A stretch of DNA of 64,000 nucleotides from Burkholderia thailandensis E264 (GCF_000012365.1 NC_007650.1:1612001-1676000), one strand, 5' to 3'. Shown: positions 21,527-30,761, counted from the stretch's first letter. Numbers and translations are program-made. Notes: generated from the sequence alone by a model not told the origin.

Positions 21527-22531
21527 TCATTCGCGCGCCGCGACGACCGTCACCCAGTAACGCGTCACGTACTCGACGTCGACGGGCAGCGTCTCGCGCA
21601 ACGTATCGAGAATGCGATCGGTGTCGTCGAGCGGGTATGTGCCCGACACGCGCAGGTTCGCGACCGTGGCATCGCAGCGCACGCGGCCCGGGCGGTAGCG
21701 GTCGACCTCGGCGAGCAGGTCGGCCAGACGCAGGTTCGACGCGACGAGGATGCCGTCCGCCCACGCGCCCGCTCCGCCCTCGATCGCGCGCGGCGGCCCG
21801 GCGAGCGCGTCGCGCGTGAAATCCGCGCGCCGCCCCGCCGCGACCAACGGCGCAACGCCCGTCGCGCGCAGCGGCGCGATCCGAACCGCGCCGTCGAACA
21901 CGTCGACGCGCGTCGCGTCGCCGCGCTCGCGCACCGAAAAGCGCGTGCCGTCCGGCCGCACGTCACCGTGCGCGGTCGCGATCACGAGCGGGCGGGCGGC
22001 CGCGCGCGCCGCGTCATGGCCGCTCGTCACCATGATTTCGCCGCGCCGCAGGCGCACGCGGCGCGTCGTGTCGTCGAAGCGGACGTCGATCGCGGTATCG
22101 GTGTTGAGGATGACCGTCGTGCCGTCGGCAAGCGTGATCGCGCGCCGCTCGCCGACGGCCGTGCGCACGTCCGCGCCCCAGGCGCGCCACGGCGAGTGCG
22201 CACGGCCCGCCCACGCCGCGCCGCCCGCGAACAGCAGCACCGCGAGCGCCTTGACCGCCGCGCGCCGTGCGCGCGAGCGCGGCGGCAGCAGCGCGGCGCG
22301 CGCCGCCCGTGCGCCGAGCGTACCCGCGACATGGCCGAGCCGCCCGTTGACGGCCTCGATGTGCCGCCACGCGGCGTCGTGCGCCGGGTGCTCGGCACGC
22401 CAGCGCGCAAGACGCGCGCGCGTCGCGTCGGTCGCGTGCCCCGAGCCGAGCTCGACCCACCATTCGACCGCGCGGCGCGCGACGGACGCCGGCACGGCGG
22501 GCGGGCCGCCGGCCGCCTGCGCGCCGCTCAT
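21527..22531 (-). CDS. FecR-family transmembrane sigma regulator
   Basis: A 334-aa protein. The N-terminal cytoplasmic part (VEWWVELGSGHATDATRARLARWRAEHPAH with the family's WRHIEAVNGRL) is followed by one membrane helix (AAVKALAVLLFAGGAAWAG, about residues 90-108). The periplasmic FecR domain carries GERRAITLADGTTVILNTDTAIDV and the late LADLLAEVDRYRPGRV. It relays receptor occupancy to the ECF sigma factor. Its ATG overlaps the stop of the sigma gene (ATGA), so the two are translationally coupled. Confidence 0.9.
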   Translation of the reverse strand: MSGAQAAGGPPAVPASVARRAVEWWVELGSGHATDATRARLARWRAEHPAHDAAWRHIEAVNGRLGHVAGTLGARAARAALLPPRSRARRAAVKALAVLLFAGGAAWAGRAHSPWRAWGADVRTAVGERRAITLADGTTVILNTDTAIDVRFDDTTRRVRLRRGEIMVTSGHDAARAAARPLVIATAHGDVRPDGTRFSVRERGDATRVDVFDGAVRIAPLRATGVAPLVAAGRRADFTRDALAGPPRAIEGGAGAWADGILVASNLRLADLLAEVDRYRPGRVRCDATVANLRVSGTYPLDDTDRILDTLRETLPVDVEYVTRYWVTVVAARE

Positions 22532-23037
22532 GCGGCGATCGCGAAGTAGCACTGCGCGCCCGCCTTCACCAGATAACGCTTGACGGTCGCGAGCGACACG
22601 CGAAGCTCGGCCGCGATCTGCGCGTGCGTCATCCCGTCGAGCTGCGCGAGCAGGAACGCACGCCTGACCGCGGCGGGCAGCCCGTCGAGCATCCGGTCGA
22701 TCTCGACGAGCGTCTCGAACAGGATCGCGCGCGTCTCCGGCGACGGCGCGACCGCCTCCGGCAGCCGCGCGAGCGCGTCGAGATAGGCGCGCTCGAGCCG
22801 CTCGCGCCGCCAGTGGTTGAACAGCACGCGTTGCGCGACGGTCGTCAGGAACGCGCGCGGCTCGGCCGCGTCGATCGGCTCGTCGCGCGCGAGCAGGCGG
22901 ATGAACGTGTCGTGGACGAGATCGGCCGCGCGCTCGCCGCAACCGAGCTTCTTCTGCAGCCAGCCGTGCAGCCAGCCGCGATGACCGGTGTAGAGCGCAG
23001 CGATCTCCCGCTGCAGACGCAGAGTGTTGCCCGGCAT
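22528..23037 (-). CDS. FecI-type ECF sigma factor
   Basis: A 169-aa iron-starvation sigma factor. Region 2 includes LVHDTFIRLLARDEP and RAFLTTVAQRVLFNHWRRERLE; region 4 includes LDGMTHAQIAAELRVSLATVKRYL. The start at 23037 (MPGNTLRLQ) follows GGGGGAT, and upstream in-frame codons run into the promoter. It should direct transcription of the receptor gene when the siderophore is bound. The Fur box at 23081-23100 overlaps its -10, so expression should rise in low iron. Confidence 0.9.
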   Translation of the reverse strand: MPGNTLRLQREIAALYTGHRGWLHGWLQKKLGCGERAADLVHDTFIRLLARDEPIDAAEPRAFLTTVAQRVLFNHWRRERLERAYLDALARLPEAVAPSPETRAILFETLVEIDRMLDGLPAAVRRAFLLAQLDGMTHAQIAAELRVSLATVKRYLVKAGAQCYFAIAA

Positions 23038-23080
23038 GGACGTGATCCCCCCGGACCGTCGCGCCCGGATATGGTTTTGT

Positions 23081-23100
23081 AAATGAGAATGATTATTATA
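23081..23100 (-). promoter_or_regulatory. Fur box over the -10 of the fecI-type operon
   Basis: TGAGAATGATTATTA (23084-23098) matches the 7-1-7 Fur pattern at 12 of 14 arm positions. On the coding strand a perfect TATAAT occupies 23100-23095, so Fur binding would block the promoter. It lies 44-63 bases before the sigma gene start. Confidence 0.8.
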
Positions 23101-23221
23101 TACGGATATGTAACCGAACGGTGAACGAGACGTCTCGATCCGTGAGGCCGTCGCGACAATCACGCGCACATCGACGGCATCGCGTGCTGCCGCGTGCGGC
23201 GCGCCGCGCCGTTCCAGCCCG

Positions 23222-23581
23222 TCATGGCCGCGCGACGTGCCACATGCCGCCGAAACCGTCGCCGTTGTGCTGGCCGGGCCTCGTGTCGCCGGAAAACCGA
23301 TACAGCGGACGCCCCTTGTACGTCCACTGATGCCTGCCGCCCGCCGCGGCGATGAGGCCGAGGTCGCCGCCCGGCTTGTCGTACGCGTCGGCGAGCGCGG
23401 CCGGCCAGTTCGCCGTGCAGCCGCCCGCGCACGCGCTCTTGCCGGGCACCGTGTCGCGATCGAACGTGTAAAGCGTCATGCCGGCGTCGTCGACGACCAT
23501 GCCGCCCGACGCCTTCGGCGGCTCCGCGAGCGCCGCGGCCGGCACCGCGCACGCGATCGCAGTCAGCAGAATCTTGACCAT
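23222..23581 (-). CDS. Secreted-repeat (COG4315, PF03640) periplasmic protein
   Basis: A 119-aa protein with a signal peptide (MVKILLTAIACAVPAAALA) and two copies of the secreted-repeat motif: GMTLYTFDRDTVPGKSACAG and RPLYRFSGDTRPGQHNGDGF, plus CAGGCTANWPA. Members are small envelope proteins of unknown function that often sit in ECF-sigma or YceI-containing operons. Here it is the last gene of the 25981 to 23222 operon, 39 bases after yceI. Confidence 0.85.
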   Translation of the reverse strand: MVKILLTAIACAVPAAALAEPPKASGGMVVDDAGMTLYTFDRDTVPGKSACAGGCTANWPAALADAYDKPGGDLGLIAAAGGRHQWTYKGRPLYRFSGDTRPGQHNGDGFGGMWHVARP

Positions 23582-23620
23582 GATGACCCTCCTCGAACGA
23601 AGAAAAACACACGCGCGGGC

Positions 23621-24436
23621 TCAAGGCTCCGCGCGCTCCCTGACGAACTCGGCGCGAATGCGCATCCGCACGTCGTCGCCGACGGCGGGCAGCCAGCGCG
23701 ACAAACCGAACGCGGCCCGGCTGAAGTGACCGTCCGCGACGAAAGCGAGCGTGCGCGCGTCGCGGGAGCCGGATTCGCGTTGGCCCCACTCCGCGCGCGG
23801 CCGGGCCGCGCCGCGTTCGACGCCTTCGCGCGCGCCGGTGCCCGGCTGCCCGGCGGCGAAACGCACGGCAAGCGTGATCGGCCGCGTCGTCGAGCGGATC
23901 GTCAGATCGCCGGTCAAGCGGCCCTCCGTCGCGCCGGTGCGCTCGAAGCGCGTGCCGACGAAGCGAATCTCCGGGTAGCGCGCGACGTCGAGCATCGCCG
24001 AACCCTTCAGGAGCGCGGCGACGAACGGCACGTTCGCGCCAAGGCTCGCCGCGTCGACCGTCACGTCGACGCGACTCGCAAGCCCATCGTCGTCGATGCC
24101 GGCCAGCTCCGCGCGCATCCGCGTGAAGCGCATCGTCAGATGCGCGTGCCAGAAATTGTCGACGCGAAACGTGACGCCGGAATGCCGGGGATCGAGCCGG
24201 TAGCGCGGCGCCGCGTGCGGCGACGCGTCAAGCGTGCCGGCCGGCTCGGCGTCCCGCACGACCTCCGCGCTCGCCGCGGCCACGAACAAGCGAGGCGTGC
24301 CCGGCGGCGCACCCGGCGCGCCTCGCGCGTCCGGCACCGGCGCGACGCTCATCGCGCCCACGCCCGGCGTGAGCCACGCGCCGAGGGCGCACGCGAGCGC
24401 CGCGACGGCCTTGGCGAATGAACCGGCGGCACGCAT
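23621..24436 (-). CDS. YceI-family periplasmic lipocalin-like protein
   Basis: A 271-aa protein with a signal or anchor (ALACALGAWLTPGVGAMSV) and the YceI beta-barrel, which in this family binds long-chain isoprenoids: YRLDPRHSGVTFRVDNFWHAHLTMRF, TLDVARYPEIRFVG-like and GDLTIRSTTRPITLAVRF. An N-terminal insertion of about 60 residues before the barrel is longer than usual. Physiological role is probably quinone or isoprenoid handling under envelope stress. It lies between the anti-sigma and COG4315 genes. Confidence 0.87.
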   Translation of the reverse strand: MRAAGSFAKAVAALACALGAWLTPGVGAMSVAPVPDARGAPGAPPGTPRLFVAAASAEVVRDAEPAGTLDASPHAAPRYRLDPRHSGVTFRVDNFWHAHLTMRFTRMRAELAGIDDDGLASRVDVTVDAASLGANVPFVAALLKGSAMLDVARYPEIRFVGTRFERTGATEGRLTGDLTIRSTTRPITLAVRFAAGQPGTGAREGVERGAARPRAEWGQRESGSRDARTLAFVADGHFSRAAFGLSRWLPAVGDDVRMRIRAEFVRERAEP

Positions 24437-24479
24437 GATCGACTTTTCGGCGGCCTCGACATCGCGACGCGACGCGCGC

Positions 24480-25292
24480 CTACCGCCACCGCTCCGGATG
24501 GCCGCCGAGCTCGCCGCAGACGTCGGCCGCGATCTCGCGCAGCCGGTCTTCGGCGAGTTGGCCGGACAGCGCGTACGCGGTGCGCCCGCTGGCCCAGTAG
24601 AAGGTGCGCCGCTCGCCGTCGCGCAGCAGCCGGACCGCCATCTCGCGCTGCGCGGACGCGCTCACGTAGAGCGCGAGCCGCCCCCCCGCCGCGTTTTCGT
24701 ACATGAACTGCGCGGTGGGGCCGGCCGCGCCCGGCAGCAGCCGCGCGCCGAGCAGCGCGAAGCCGTATTCGTCGAGCCGCGGCGCGGCGATCCGCCGGCC
24801 GACGCGTGCCGACAACCACGCGGAAAGCGCGCCGTCGCGATCGGCGGCGATCTCGACCGGGTGCCGCGCGTCGGGCGCGTAGACCGCATACGCGAGATCC
24901 GCCTCGCGCGCGAACGCGGCCTGCGCGGCCGCGGGCGCGACCCATCGCAGCGCGGCCGACGGCGCGAGCACGCCGCCGAGCCAGCCGAGCGCGATGCCCG
25001 CCGCCAGCGCGCCGCCCGCGAACACCGCGCGCCGCCACCACGGCGTGCGCACGCGCAGCACGACGCACGGCCCGCTGCGCCGCGCGACGGGATCGGCAAA
25101 CAGCGCGCGCAGCGCCGCGCGCTGCGCGCGATAGTGCGCGGCGATGTCGGCCGCGCGCGGATCGGCCGCGAGCCGCACGGCGACCGCACGGCGCTGCGCA
25201 TCGGGCAGTTCGCCGTCGACGAAAGCCGACAGCGCGTACAGCCCCGGTTCGTCGGATTCCGGCGCAACGGCTGGATCGAGATCGTCGCTCAT
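24480..25292 (-). CDS. Transmembrane anti-sigma factor
   Basis: A 270-aa protein. The N-terminal zinc-anti-sigma-like domain lacks a clear HxxxCxxC but has LYALSAFVDGELPDAQRRAV. A single membrane helix (AVFAGGALAAGIALGWLGGV, about residues 90-110) precedes a periplasmic domain with TFYWASGRTAYALSGQL. It overlaps the sigma gene by ATGA, the standard pairing for ECF sigma and its anti-sigma. It would hold the sigma factor at the membrane until a periplasmic signal. Confidence 0.85.
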   Translation of the reverse strand: MSDDLDPAVAPESDEPGLYALSAFVDGELPDAQRRAVAVRLAADPRAADIAAHYRAQRAALRALFADPVARRSGPCVVLRVRTPWWRRAVFAGGALAAGIALGWLGGVLAPSAALRWVAPAAAQAAFAREADLAYAVYAPDARHPVEIAADRDGALSAWLSARVGRRIAAPRLDEYGFALLGARLLPGAAGPTAQFMYENAAGGRLALYVSASAQREMAVRLLRDGERRTFYWASGRTAYALSGQLAEDRLREIAADVCGELGGHPERWR

Positions 25293-25810
25293 CGATGATG
25301 CCTCGCAGTGGCGAGTGACAGCGGCGGCCGCCGCGGTGCGCCGGTCAACAGCGCGCGCATGTGCTCCCGCGCGCGCGAGAGCCTCGACATCACCGTGCCG
25401 ACGGGCACGCCCAGCACCGCCGACGCCTCCTGGTAGCTCAACTCCTCGACGCACACGAGCAGCAGCACCTCGCGCTGATCGAGCGGCAGCCGGTACAGCA
25501 TCCGCTGCACGTCGCGCAGCACGAGCGCGTCGACCTGGCCGACGGGCGCCTCGAGCGTGCGCCACGGGCCGTCGTCGTCGTCGACGGCGAATTCGCGGCG
25601 CGCGCGCAACTGATCGATGTACAGGTGGCGCAGGATCGTCAGCAGCCACGCACGCAGGTTGCTGTCGGGACGAAACGCGCCCATTCGCGACAGCGCGCGC
25701 TCGGCGGTGTCCTGTACGAGATCGTCGGCCCACGCGGCATCGCCCGTCAGCGCGCGCGCATAGCGCCGCAGCTGCGGCAGCCAGCCGACGACGTCCGATT
25801 CGAAGCTCAC
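25289..25810 (-). CDS. ECF RNA polymerase sigma factor
   Basis: A 173-aa ECF sigma factor: region 2 DDLVQDTAERALSRMGAFRP with LRAWLLTILRHLYIDQLRAR, and region 4 LPLDQREVLLLVCVEELSYQEASAVLG followed by PVGTVMSRLSRAREHMRALL. It is co-directional with, and coupled to, the anti-sigma gene, then yceI and a COG4315 gene, which are its likely targets. The small lipoprotein gene lies 15 bases upstream. A candidate autoregulated promoter is at 26058-26085. Confidence 0.9.
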   Translation of the reverse strand: MSFESDVVGWLPQLRRYARALTGDAAWADDLVQDTAERALSRMGAFRPDSNLRAWLLTILRHLYIDQLRARREFAVDDDDGPWRTLEAPVGQVDALVLRDVQRMLYRLPLDQREVLLLVCVEELSYQEASAVLGVPVGTVMSRLSRAREHMRALLTGAPRRPPLSLATARHHR

Positions 25811-25825
25811 GCGCGGCGCCGTCGT

Positions 25826-25981
25826 TCAATAGCCGCCGCCGCTGCCGCCGGCACCGCGGCCGTAGCCGCCCGTCGGCGCCGCATGGCCGGACGGCGACAT
25901 GTCGTCCGGCGACGCGCAGCCCGCCGACAGCATCAGCGCAAGCAGCGCGCATACGGCTGAAAGCATCCGTGTCGATTTCAT
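25826..25981 (-). CDS. Small glycine-rich lipoprotein (51 aa), first gene of the ECF operon
   Basis: MKSTRMLSAVCALLALMLSAGC gives a lipobox (LSAGC, Cys at 22), followed by a short tail ending GGYGRGAGGSGGGY. A strong GGAGGCG precedes the ATG. Its position 15 bases ahead of the sigma gene suggests co-transcription. Function is unknown. Confidence 0.65.
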   Translation of the reverse strand: MKSTRMLSAVCALLALMLSAGCASPDDMSPSGHAAPTGGYGRGAGGSGGGY

Positions 25982-26057
25982 TTCCGCCTCCGGGCGGCGC
26001 GTCGGTCTGGTCCGGGCGTCGCGCGCACGCCGCGGCGGGCGGCGCCCCATGTGAACG

Positions 26058-26085
26058 AAAACGAACGTCGCGCGCGTTTTATTCC
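26058..26085 (-). promoter_or_regulatory. Candidate ECF-type promoter of the sigma/anti-sigma operon
   Basis: Reading leftward, GGAATA (26085-26080), a 16-base spacer and CGTTTT (26063-26058) resemble the GGAA...CGT pattern of many ECF promoters, about 77 bases before the lipoprotein gene. It may be autoregulated by the operon's own sigma factor. Only one instance was found in the window. Confidence 0.35.
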
Positions 26086-26579
26086 TTCGGGCGCTCCACA
26101 TAACCACAACGATAGGCGGACTCGCGTGCTTTTCACGTGCAGGAAAACGCTGTGATGCGGCAGCGGAGCCTGCATCGACGTCCCGGCGAGCATCGCACGT
26201 TCCTGCCCCTCGGCCGCGATGCGCGATCGCCCGCGATGATGCGCTGCGATGCGCCCCGCCGCCGGCTGCCGCGGGGCGACGGCGCGCGGCAGCCGGTCCG
26301 CGGGCGGGGTTTCCCGCGTCCGCCCCAATCGCGCCGCGCTCGGGCGCCGTGCGCTCGGCCGGCGCGAACGCGCCGCGACGTCGCACGGCGAAGGGTCGCC
26401 GCGACATCCGCGCCCATGCGAGCGGGCGGCGGCATGACGCCCCGCGCGGCCGAACCGGTCCGCGCCGGCGCTCGGCGCCGCGCCCCGCACCGGCCCGTTT
26501 TTAGCGACAATTCGATCATTGCCCGTCGCGCCGCCGCACGCGGCCGACCGCACCACCCGCATCACGACCACGACAGCCC
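26086..26579. other. Intergenic stretch with no supported gene
   Basis: About 500 bases between the ECF operon and the AraC-type gene, including a short AT-rich piece at 26100-26150. Open frames here are Arg/Ala/Gly-rich on both strands and have no recognisable domains. Confidence 0.5.
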
Positions 26580-27590
26580 ATGCCATCCCCAGCCAAGCCG
26601 CGCACGTACGGCATGCCCGAGCGCAGCGACCGCCTCGATTTCTACATCCGCGACGAGGCCACCCGCCGGGCGATCACCGAGCCGCACCGGCACGCGTACT
26701 TCCAGATTCAGTTCAACCTCGGCGGCGACACCGAGCAGCAGATCGGCGGCGTGACGCGCGCGTTCCCGCGCGGCGCGCTCGCGTTCGTGCTGCCGTACCG
26801 CGAGCACCTGATTGCGCATCCGCCGGGCGCGCATTTCGTCGTGATCAACTTCTCGCAGACGTTCCTGCGCGCGGACCTCGACGTCGATCCGCTCGACCTC
26901 GAGGACGTGTCCGCGCAACGCGCGCCGGAGCTCGCGCCGTTCCGCTTCCAGGAGCACCTCGACTTCATCCTCACGGGCGCGGCGTTCGACGACGCGCGCC
27001 GCCTCGCGCAACGGATGCTCGAAGCGGACCGCGCGCGCACGTTCGGTTCGGCGCCGCTGTTGCGCGGCTATCTGCTGCAGCTGATCGGGCTCGTCTGCAC
27101 GCAATACGCGGGGCCGCTCACGAAGCTCGCCCAGAGCGGCGCGCACCGCACCGGCCGCCGCGACGCGTTCGCGCGCGTGCTGCGCCACGTGCGCGCGAAC
27201 CTGACGAACGACGCGCTGACGCTCGCGGGCACCGCACGCGCGGCGTTCCTGTCGCCGAACTACCTCGCGCATCTGATCCGCAAGGAAACGGGCAGCACGT
27301 TCACCGAACTCGTCACCGAACGGCGGATCGCGCTCGCGCAATCGCTGCTCGCGCACACGACCCGGCGCATCGCCGATATCGCGCACGCGGTCGGGTTCCG
27401 CGACGAAGGCTATTTCTCGCGGCGCTTTCGCGCGTGCGTCGGCGTGTCGCCGAAGGATTACCGCGAGGCGAACGGTGCGCTCGACGCGGCCGGCGGGCGC
27501 AACGCGCCGGGCCGCGGCGAAACGCCCGGCGCGTCGGGCGCAGCCATGCCCAAAGGCGCGGCGCGGGCCGCCACGAAGCCGCGCGCGTAG
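26580..27590 (+). CDS. AraC-family transcriptional regulator
   Basis: A 336-aa regulator with an N-terminal cupin-like sensing part (EPHRHAYFQIQFNLGGDTEQQI, with histidines placed as in small-ligand cupins). The C-terminal double helix-turn-helix (about residues 205-300) has AAFLSPNYLAHLIRKETGST and the second, more conserved RRIADIAHAVGFRDEGYFSRRF followed by GVSPKDYRE. It sits just upstream of the FAH-family hydrolase, in the same orientation, and may control it. Ligand unknown. Confidence 0.88.
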   Translation: MPSPAKPRTYGMPERSDRLDFYIRDEATRRAITEPHRHAYFQIQFNLGGDTEQQIGGVTRAFPRGALAFVLPYREHLIAHPPGAHFVVINFSQTFLRADLDVDPLDLEDVSAQRAPELAPFRFQEHLDFILTGAAFDDARRLAQRMLEADRARTFGSAPLLRGYLLQLIGLVCTQYAGPLTKLAQSGAHRTGRRDAFARVLRHVRANLTNDALTLAGTARAAFLSPNYLAHLIRKETGSTFTELVTERRIALAQSLLAHTTRRIADIAHAVGFRDEGYFSRRFRACVGVSPKDYREANGALDAAGGRNAPGRGETPGASGAAMPKGAARAATKPRA

Positions 27591-27753
27591 TTTTGTCCAT
27601 GAAAACCACACTTCCGTCGCATCGGCGCGCAGGCCGCGCCGGTATCGTCGACATGCCGACGACGCTCACCGCGACGCGCGGCCGGGCGCTGCGCCGCCGC
27701 CGGGCGCCGCCGCCCGCGCCTTCGCTTTCCGACACTTTTTCAGAGACATCACG

Positions 27754-28458
27754 ATGACCGATTACGTTTTCGCGCCGCCCGCCGTTCCGTCCGTCGAAGT
27801 CGCCGGCTGCGCCGCGCGCTTTCCGGTGCGCCGCGTGTTCTGCGTCGGCCGCAACTATGCGGACCACGCGCGCGAGATGGGCGCCGATCCGAACCGCGAG
27901 CCGCCGTTCTTCTTCACGAAGCCGGCCGATGCGATCGTGCCCGCGAGCGGCACGGTGCCGTATCCGACGCTCACGTCCGACCTGCATCACGAGATCGAGC
28001 TCGTGATCGCGATCGGCCGAGGCGGGCGCGCGATCGCCGCCGACGCGGCGCTCGATCACGTGTGGGGCTACGGCGTCGGCGTCGACCTGACGCGGCGCGA
28101 CCTGCAAGCCCAGGCGAAGAAGGCCGGCCGGCCGTGGGACTGGGCGAAGGGCTTCGACGCGTCGGGCCCGCTGACGGCGCTCCATCCGGCCGCATCCGTC
28201 GGTCATCCGCTGCGCGGCCGGATCTGGCTCGCGGTCAACGGCGACATGCGCCAGCAAGGCGACCTCGCCGACATGATCTGGCCGATTCCCGACGTGATCG
28301 CGTATGCGTCGCGCGCGGTCGAGCTGCGCGCGGGCGACCTGATCTTCACCGGCACGCCGGCGGGCGTCGCCGCGCTGCAGCCGGGCGATCGCGTGACGGG
28401 CGGCGTCGACGGCGTCGCGTCGTTCGAGTTCGTCGTCGGGGAAAAGCCGGCCGCGTGA
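27754..28458 (+). CDS. Fumarylacetoacetate hydrolase (FAH) family protein
   Basis: A 234-aa enzyme of the FAH superfamily, metal-dependent hydrolases or decarboxylases of keto-acids in aromatic degradation, most like fumarylpyruvate or acylpyruvate hydrolases. Conserved pieces are VFCVGRNYADHAREMG, PFFFTKPADAIVP, the metal-binding LHHEIELVIAIGRGG (about residues 76-90), GYGVGVDLTRRDLQ, and the late DLIFTGTPAGVAALQPGD. The start at 27754 gives the usual length. Its partner enzymes are not nearby, so the substrate is uncertain. Confidence 0.88.
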   Translation: MTDYVFAPPAVPSVEVAGCAARFPVRRVFCVGRNYADHAREMGADPNREPPFFFTKPADAIVPASGTVPYPTLTSDLHHEIELVIAIGRGGRAIAADAALDHVWGYGVGVDLTRRDLQAQAKKAGRPWDWAKGFDASGPLTALHPAASVGHPLRGRIWLAVNGDMRQQGDLADMIWPIPDVIAYASRAVELRAGDLIFTGTPAGVAALQPGDRVTGGVDGVASFEFVVGEKPAA

Positions 28459-28858
28459 GCGGTTTTCCCGCGCGTGCGGCTGCGGCGCGCCGATGCGCCG
28501 CCCGAACGCGGACACCTGTTGCCCGAGCCGGGCGCGCGCCCGCGCTCACACCCCGCTGCTCAACCGGCGTTCCGGCCGGCGCGCAGCGACGCCGGAGCGC
28601 GACGGAACGAACGGGCCGTCGCCGTCTTCGATGCCGCCCGCTTCGCCGCGCATCACGCCCGGCCGCTCGGCTCGCGCCCGTCTTCGCATCGACGGGCTTA
28701 GCACCGAACCATGCGAGCGGAACACGCGGCGATCGCCCGCCACAGAACCTCGTCTGCTCGGACGAGCGCAAACGCCGGCGTCACCTCGCGCCGGCGGCCC
28801 CCAACGGCAAACGCGTTATGATGTGCGGCCTTTCATAAGATCATTCGTGGTTCTATTC
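28459..28858. other. Intergenic stretch with no supported gene
   Basis: About 400 bases between the hydrolase and the CPBP protease. It is GC-rich, with AT-richer sequence just before 28859 that may contain the protease promoter. Nothing else is visible. Confidence 0.5.
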
Positions 28859-29731
28859 ATGTCTGGCAACACTTTCTGGCTCGCGGCTCCGTGGGCCGCC
28901 CTCTTCGTCGCCGCGCTCGCGGCCGTCTGGTTTCCGAAGCTGCGCGCGGCGAGCGTCGGCCTCGGCGCGCTAGGCTATGCGGGCGCGTTCGCGACCGGCC
29001 TGATCGCGCCCGTCGCGCTCGCGCCGATCGCACTTCTCGCCGCCGCCGCGTACGCGGTCGCGCCGCAGCGCCACGCGGCCGTTCGCATCGCCGGCCACGC
29101 CGTGTTCGTCGCGCTCGCGCTCGCGCTGATGCTCCACTGGCTGCCGGGATTCCACAACCCGCGCGTGATCGGGTCCGTGCGCTACACGCCGGATGCCGCG
29201 CCGTTCTCGATGTATCTGAATCTCGACAAGCCGCTCGTCGGCTTCTGGCTGCTGTGGACGCTGCCGTGGCTGCGGCCGATCGACGATCGCGCACGCGCAT
29301 GGCGCGCGGGCATCGTCGCGGCCGTCGCGACATCGGCGGTCTGCCTCGTGTTCGCGCTCGGCGTCGGCCTCGTAGGCTGGGCGCCGAAGTGGCCCGAATC
29401 GGCGTGGCTGTGGTTCGCGAACAATCTGCTGTTCGTCTGCTTCGCCGAGGAAGCGCTGTTCCGCGGCTATCTGCAAGGCGGGCTGAGCCGGCTGCTCGCG
29501 AACCGCGCGCCGGCTTCGGGCGCGCTCGCGCTCATCGCCGCCGCCCTGCTGTTCGGTGCCGCGCACGCCGCGGGCGGCTGGCAATGGGTCGCGCTCGCCA
29601 CTGTCGCGGGCGTCGGCTACGGGCTCGCATATCGCGCCGGCGGGCTGCAGGCGGCGGTGCTCGCGCACGTCGGCCTGAATCTCGCGCATTTCGGGCTGTT
29701 CACGTATCCGATGCTCGCGGTCGCGCGCTGA
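28859..29731 (+). CDS. CPBP-family intramembrane metalloprotease
   Basis: A 290-aa integral membrane protein with about eight hydrophobic segments. It carries the CPBP/Abi motifs: EEALFRGYLQG (about residues 197-207, catalytic Glu pair plus Arg), FGAAHAAGGWQW with the metal-binding His, and HVGLNLAHF near the C-terminus. Family members include prenyl-protein proteases and bacteriocin self-immunity proteins. There is no bacteriocin gene nearby, so a housekeeping or envelope role is more likely. The start is weakly defined, with no strong ribosome site. Confidence 0.87.
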   Translation: MSGNTFWLAAPWAALFVAALAAVWFPKLRAASVGLGALGYAGAFATGLIAPVALAPIALLAAAAYAVAPQRHAAVRIAGHAVFVALALALMLHWLPGFHNPRVIGSVRYTPDAAPFSMYLNLDKPLVGFWLLWTLPWLRPIDDRARAWRAGIVAAVATSAVCLVFALGVGLVGWAPKWPESAWLWFANNLLFVCFAEEALFRGYLQGGLSRLLANRAPASGALALIAAALLFGAAHAAGGWQWVALATVAGVGYGLAYRAGGLQAAVLAHVGLNLAHFGLFTYPMLAVAR

Positions 29732-29998
29732 GCGGCGTCCCGCGCGCGGCGCAACAGGCCGCGCGCCGCTTCCGGTCACGCGCGCGCCCGGCACAAACTG
29801 CGTGCCGCAGCTTCTTGCGCGCGGCGAATCGGCTGTTCGTCACATCCTTTCGCAAGCGGCCGAGCCGATCGGCCGCCGCGCCGTTCAAAGGCGGCCGGCC
29901 AGCGACTCGTCGCGCCCTTTCACGCGCGCCCAGGCCGGCCGCGCGTCATTCTCTTTCGCCGGCCGGCGCGCGATCCGCGCGCGGCGTCGGCGAGGCCG

Positions 29999-30670
29999 TC
30001 ACTTCACCTGATCGGCGATCGGCCGCAGGAACTCGGAAAAGCCCGTCAGCATGATCTGCACGCCGACGCACAGCAGCAGGAACGCCGACACGCGCATCGC
30101 GACCTTCGTTCCCTCGGTGCCGAGATAGCGCGCGAGAAACGCCGCGCGGCTGTACGTCTGCCAGATCACGAGCGCGGCGAGCGCCGACACCGCGACCGAC
30201 ACGATGCTCGACAGCAGGAACTCCGAGAGCTTGTGCGTGCGGTTCGCGTTCAACGCGATTGCGGTCGCGATCGAGCCGGGGCCCGTCGTCAGCGGGATCG
30301 TCAGCGGGAAGAACGCGCGCGCCATCGCGTTGCGCGGCTCGACGGGCTTCGCGGCCGAATCGCCGCCGCTCGGCACGTCGGGCTCGTTGAGCATCTGCCA
30401 GCCGGCGACGGCGACCGCGAGGCCGCCGCCGATGCGCAGCGCCTCGAGCGAGATCCCGAAGAAATGCAGGATCGGCGTGCCGACGAAGAACGCGGCGAGC
30501 AGCACCATGAACGCGTTGATCGCGACCTTGCGCGCGAGCGCCGCGCGCTGCGCCTCGGTCAGCGATTCGGTGCGCTCGAGAAACAGGAACGCGATGCCGA
30601 ACGGATTGATGATGCCCATGAGGCCGGTGAAGCCGAACAGGATTTCGGAGATCAGGCGGTCGACGATCAT
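29999..30670 (-). CDS. MarC-family integral membrane protein
   Basis: A 223-aa protein with six predicted membrane helices: MGIINPFGIAFLFLERT near the N-terminus, a hallmark of MarC/UPF0056, then FFVGTPILHFFGISLEALRIGGG, and FFPLTIPLTTGPGSIATAI, also conserved in the family. Function is unresolved; E. coli MarC is not a drug pump. The start at 30670 matches the usual family N-terminus, although no clear ribosome site is visible. An in-frame ATG 15 codons upstream is possible. Confidence 0.88.
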   Translation of the reverse strand: MIVDRLISEILFGFTGLMGIINPFGIAFLFLERTESLTEAQRAALARKVAINAFMVLLAAFFVGTPILHFFGISLEALRIGGGLAVAVAGWQMLNEPDVPSGGDSAAKPVEPRNAMARAFFPLTIPLTTGPGSIATAIALNANRTHKLSEFLLSSIVSVAVSALAALVIWQTYSRAAFLARYLGTEGTKVAMRVSAFLLLCVGVQIMLTGFSEFLRPIADQVK

Positions 30671-30761
30671 CGGAAAGCGGGAAGGACGAGGAATGGTTAT
30701 CGAAGGCCGCGCCATTGTAGAGCATGCGCGGCGGACGCACTCCGTTGCGCAGGCATGAGCG

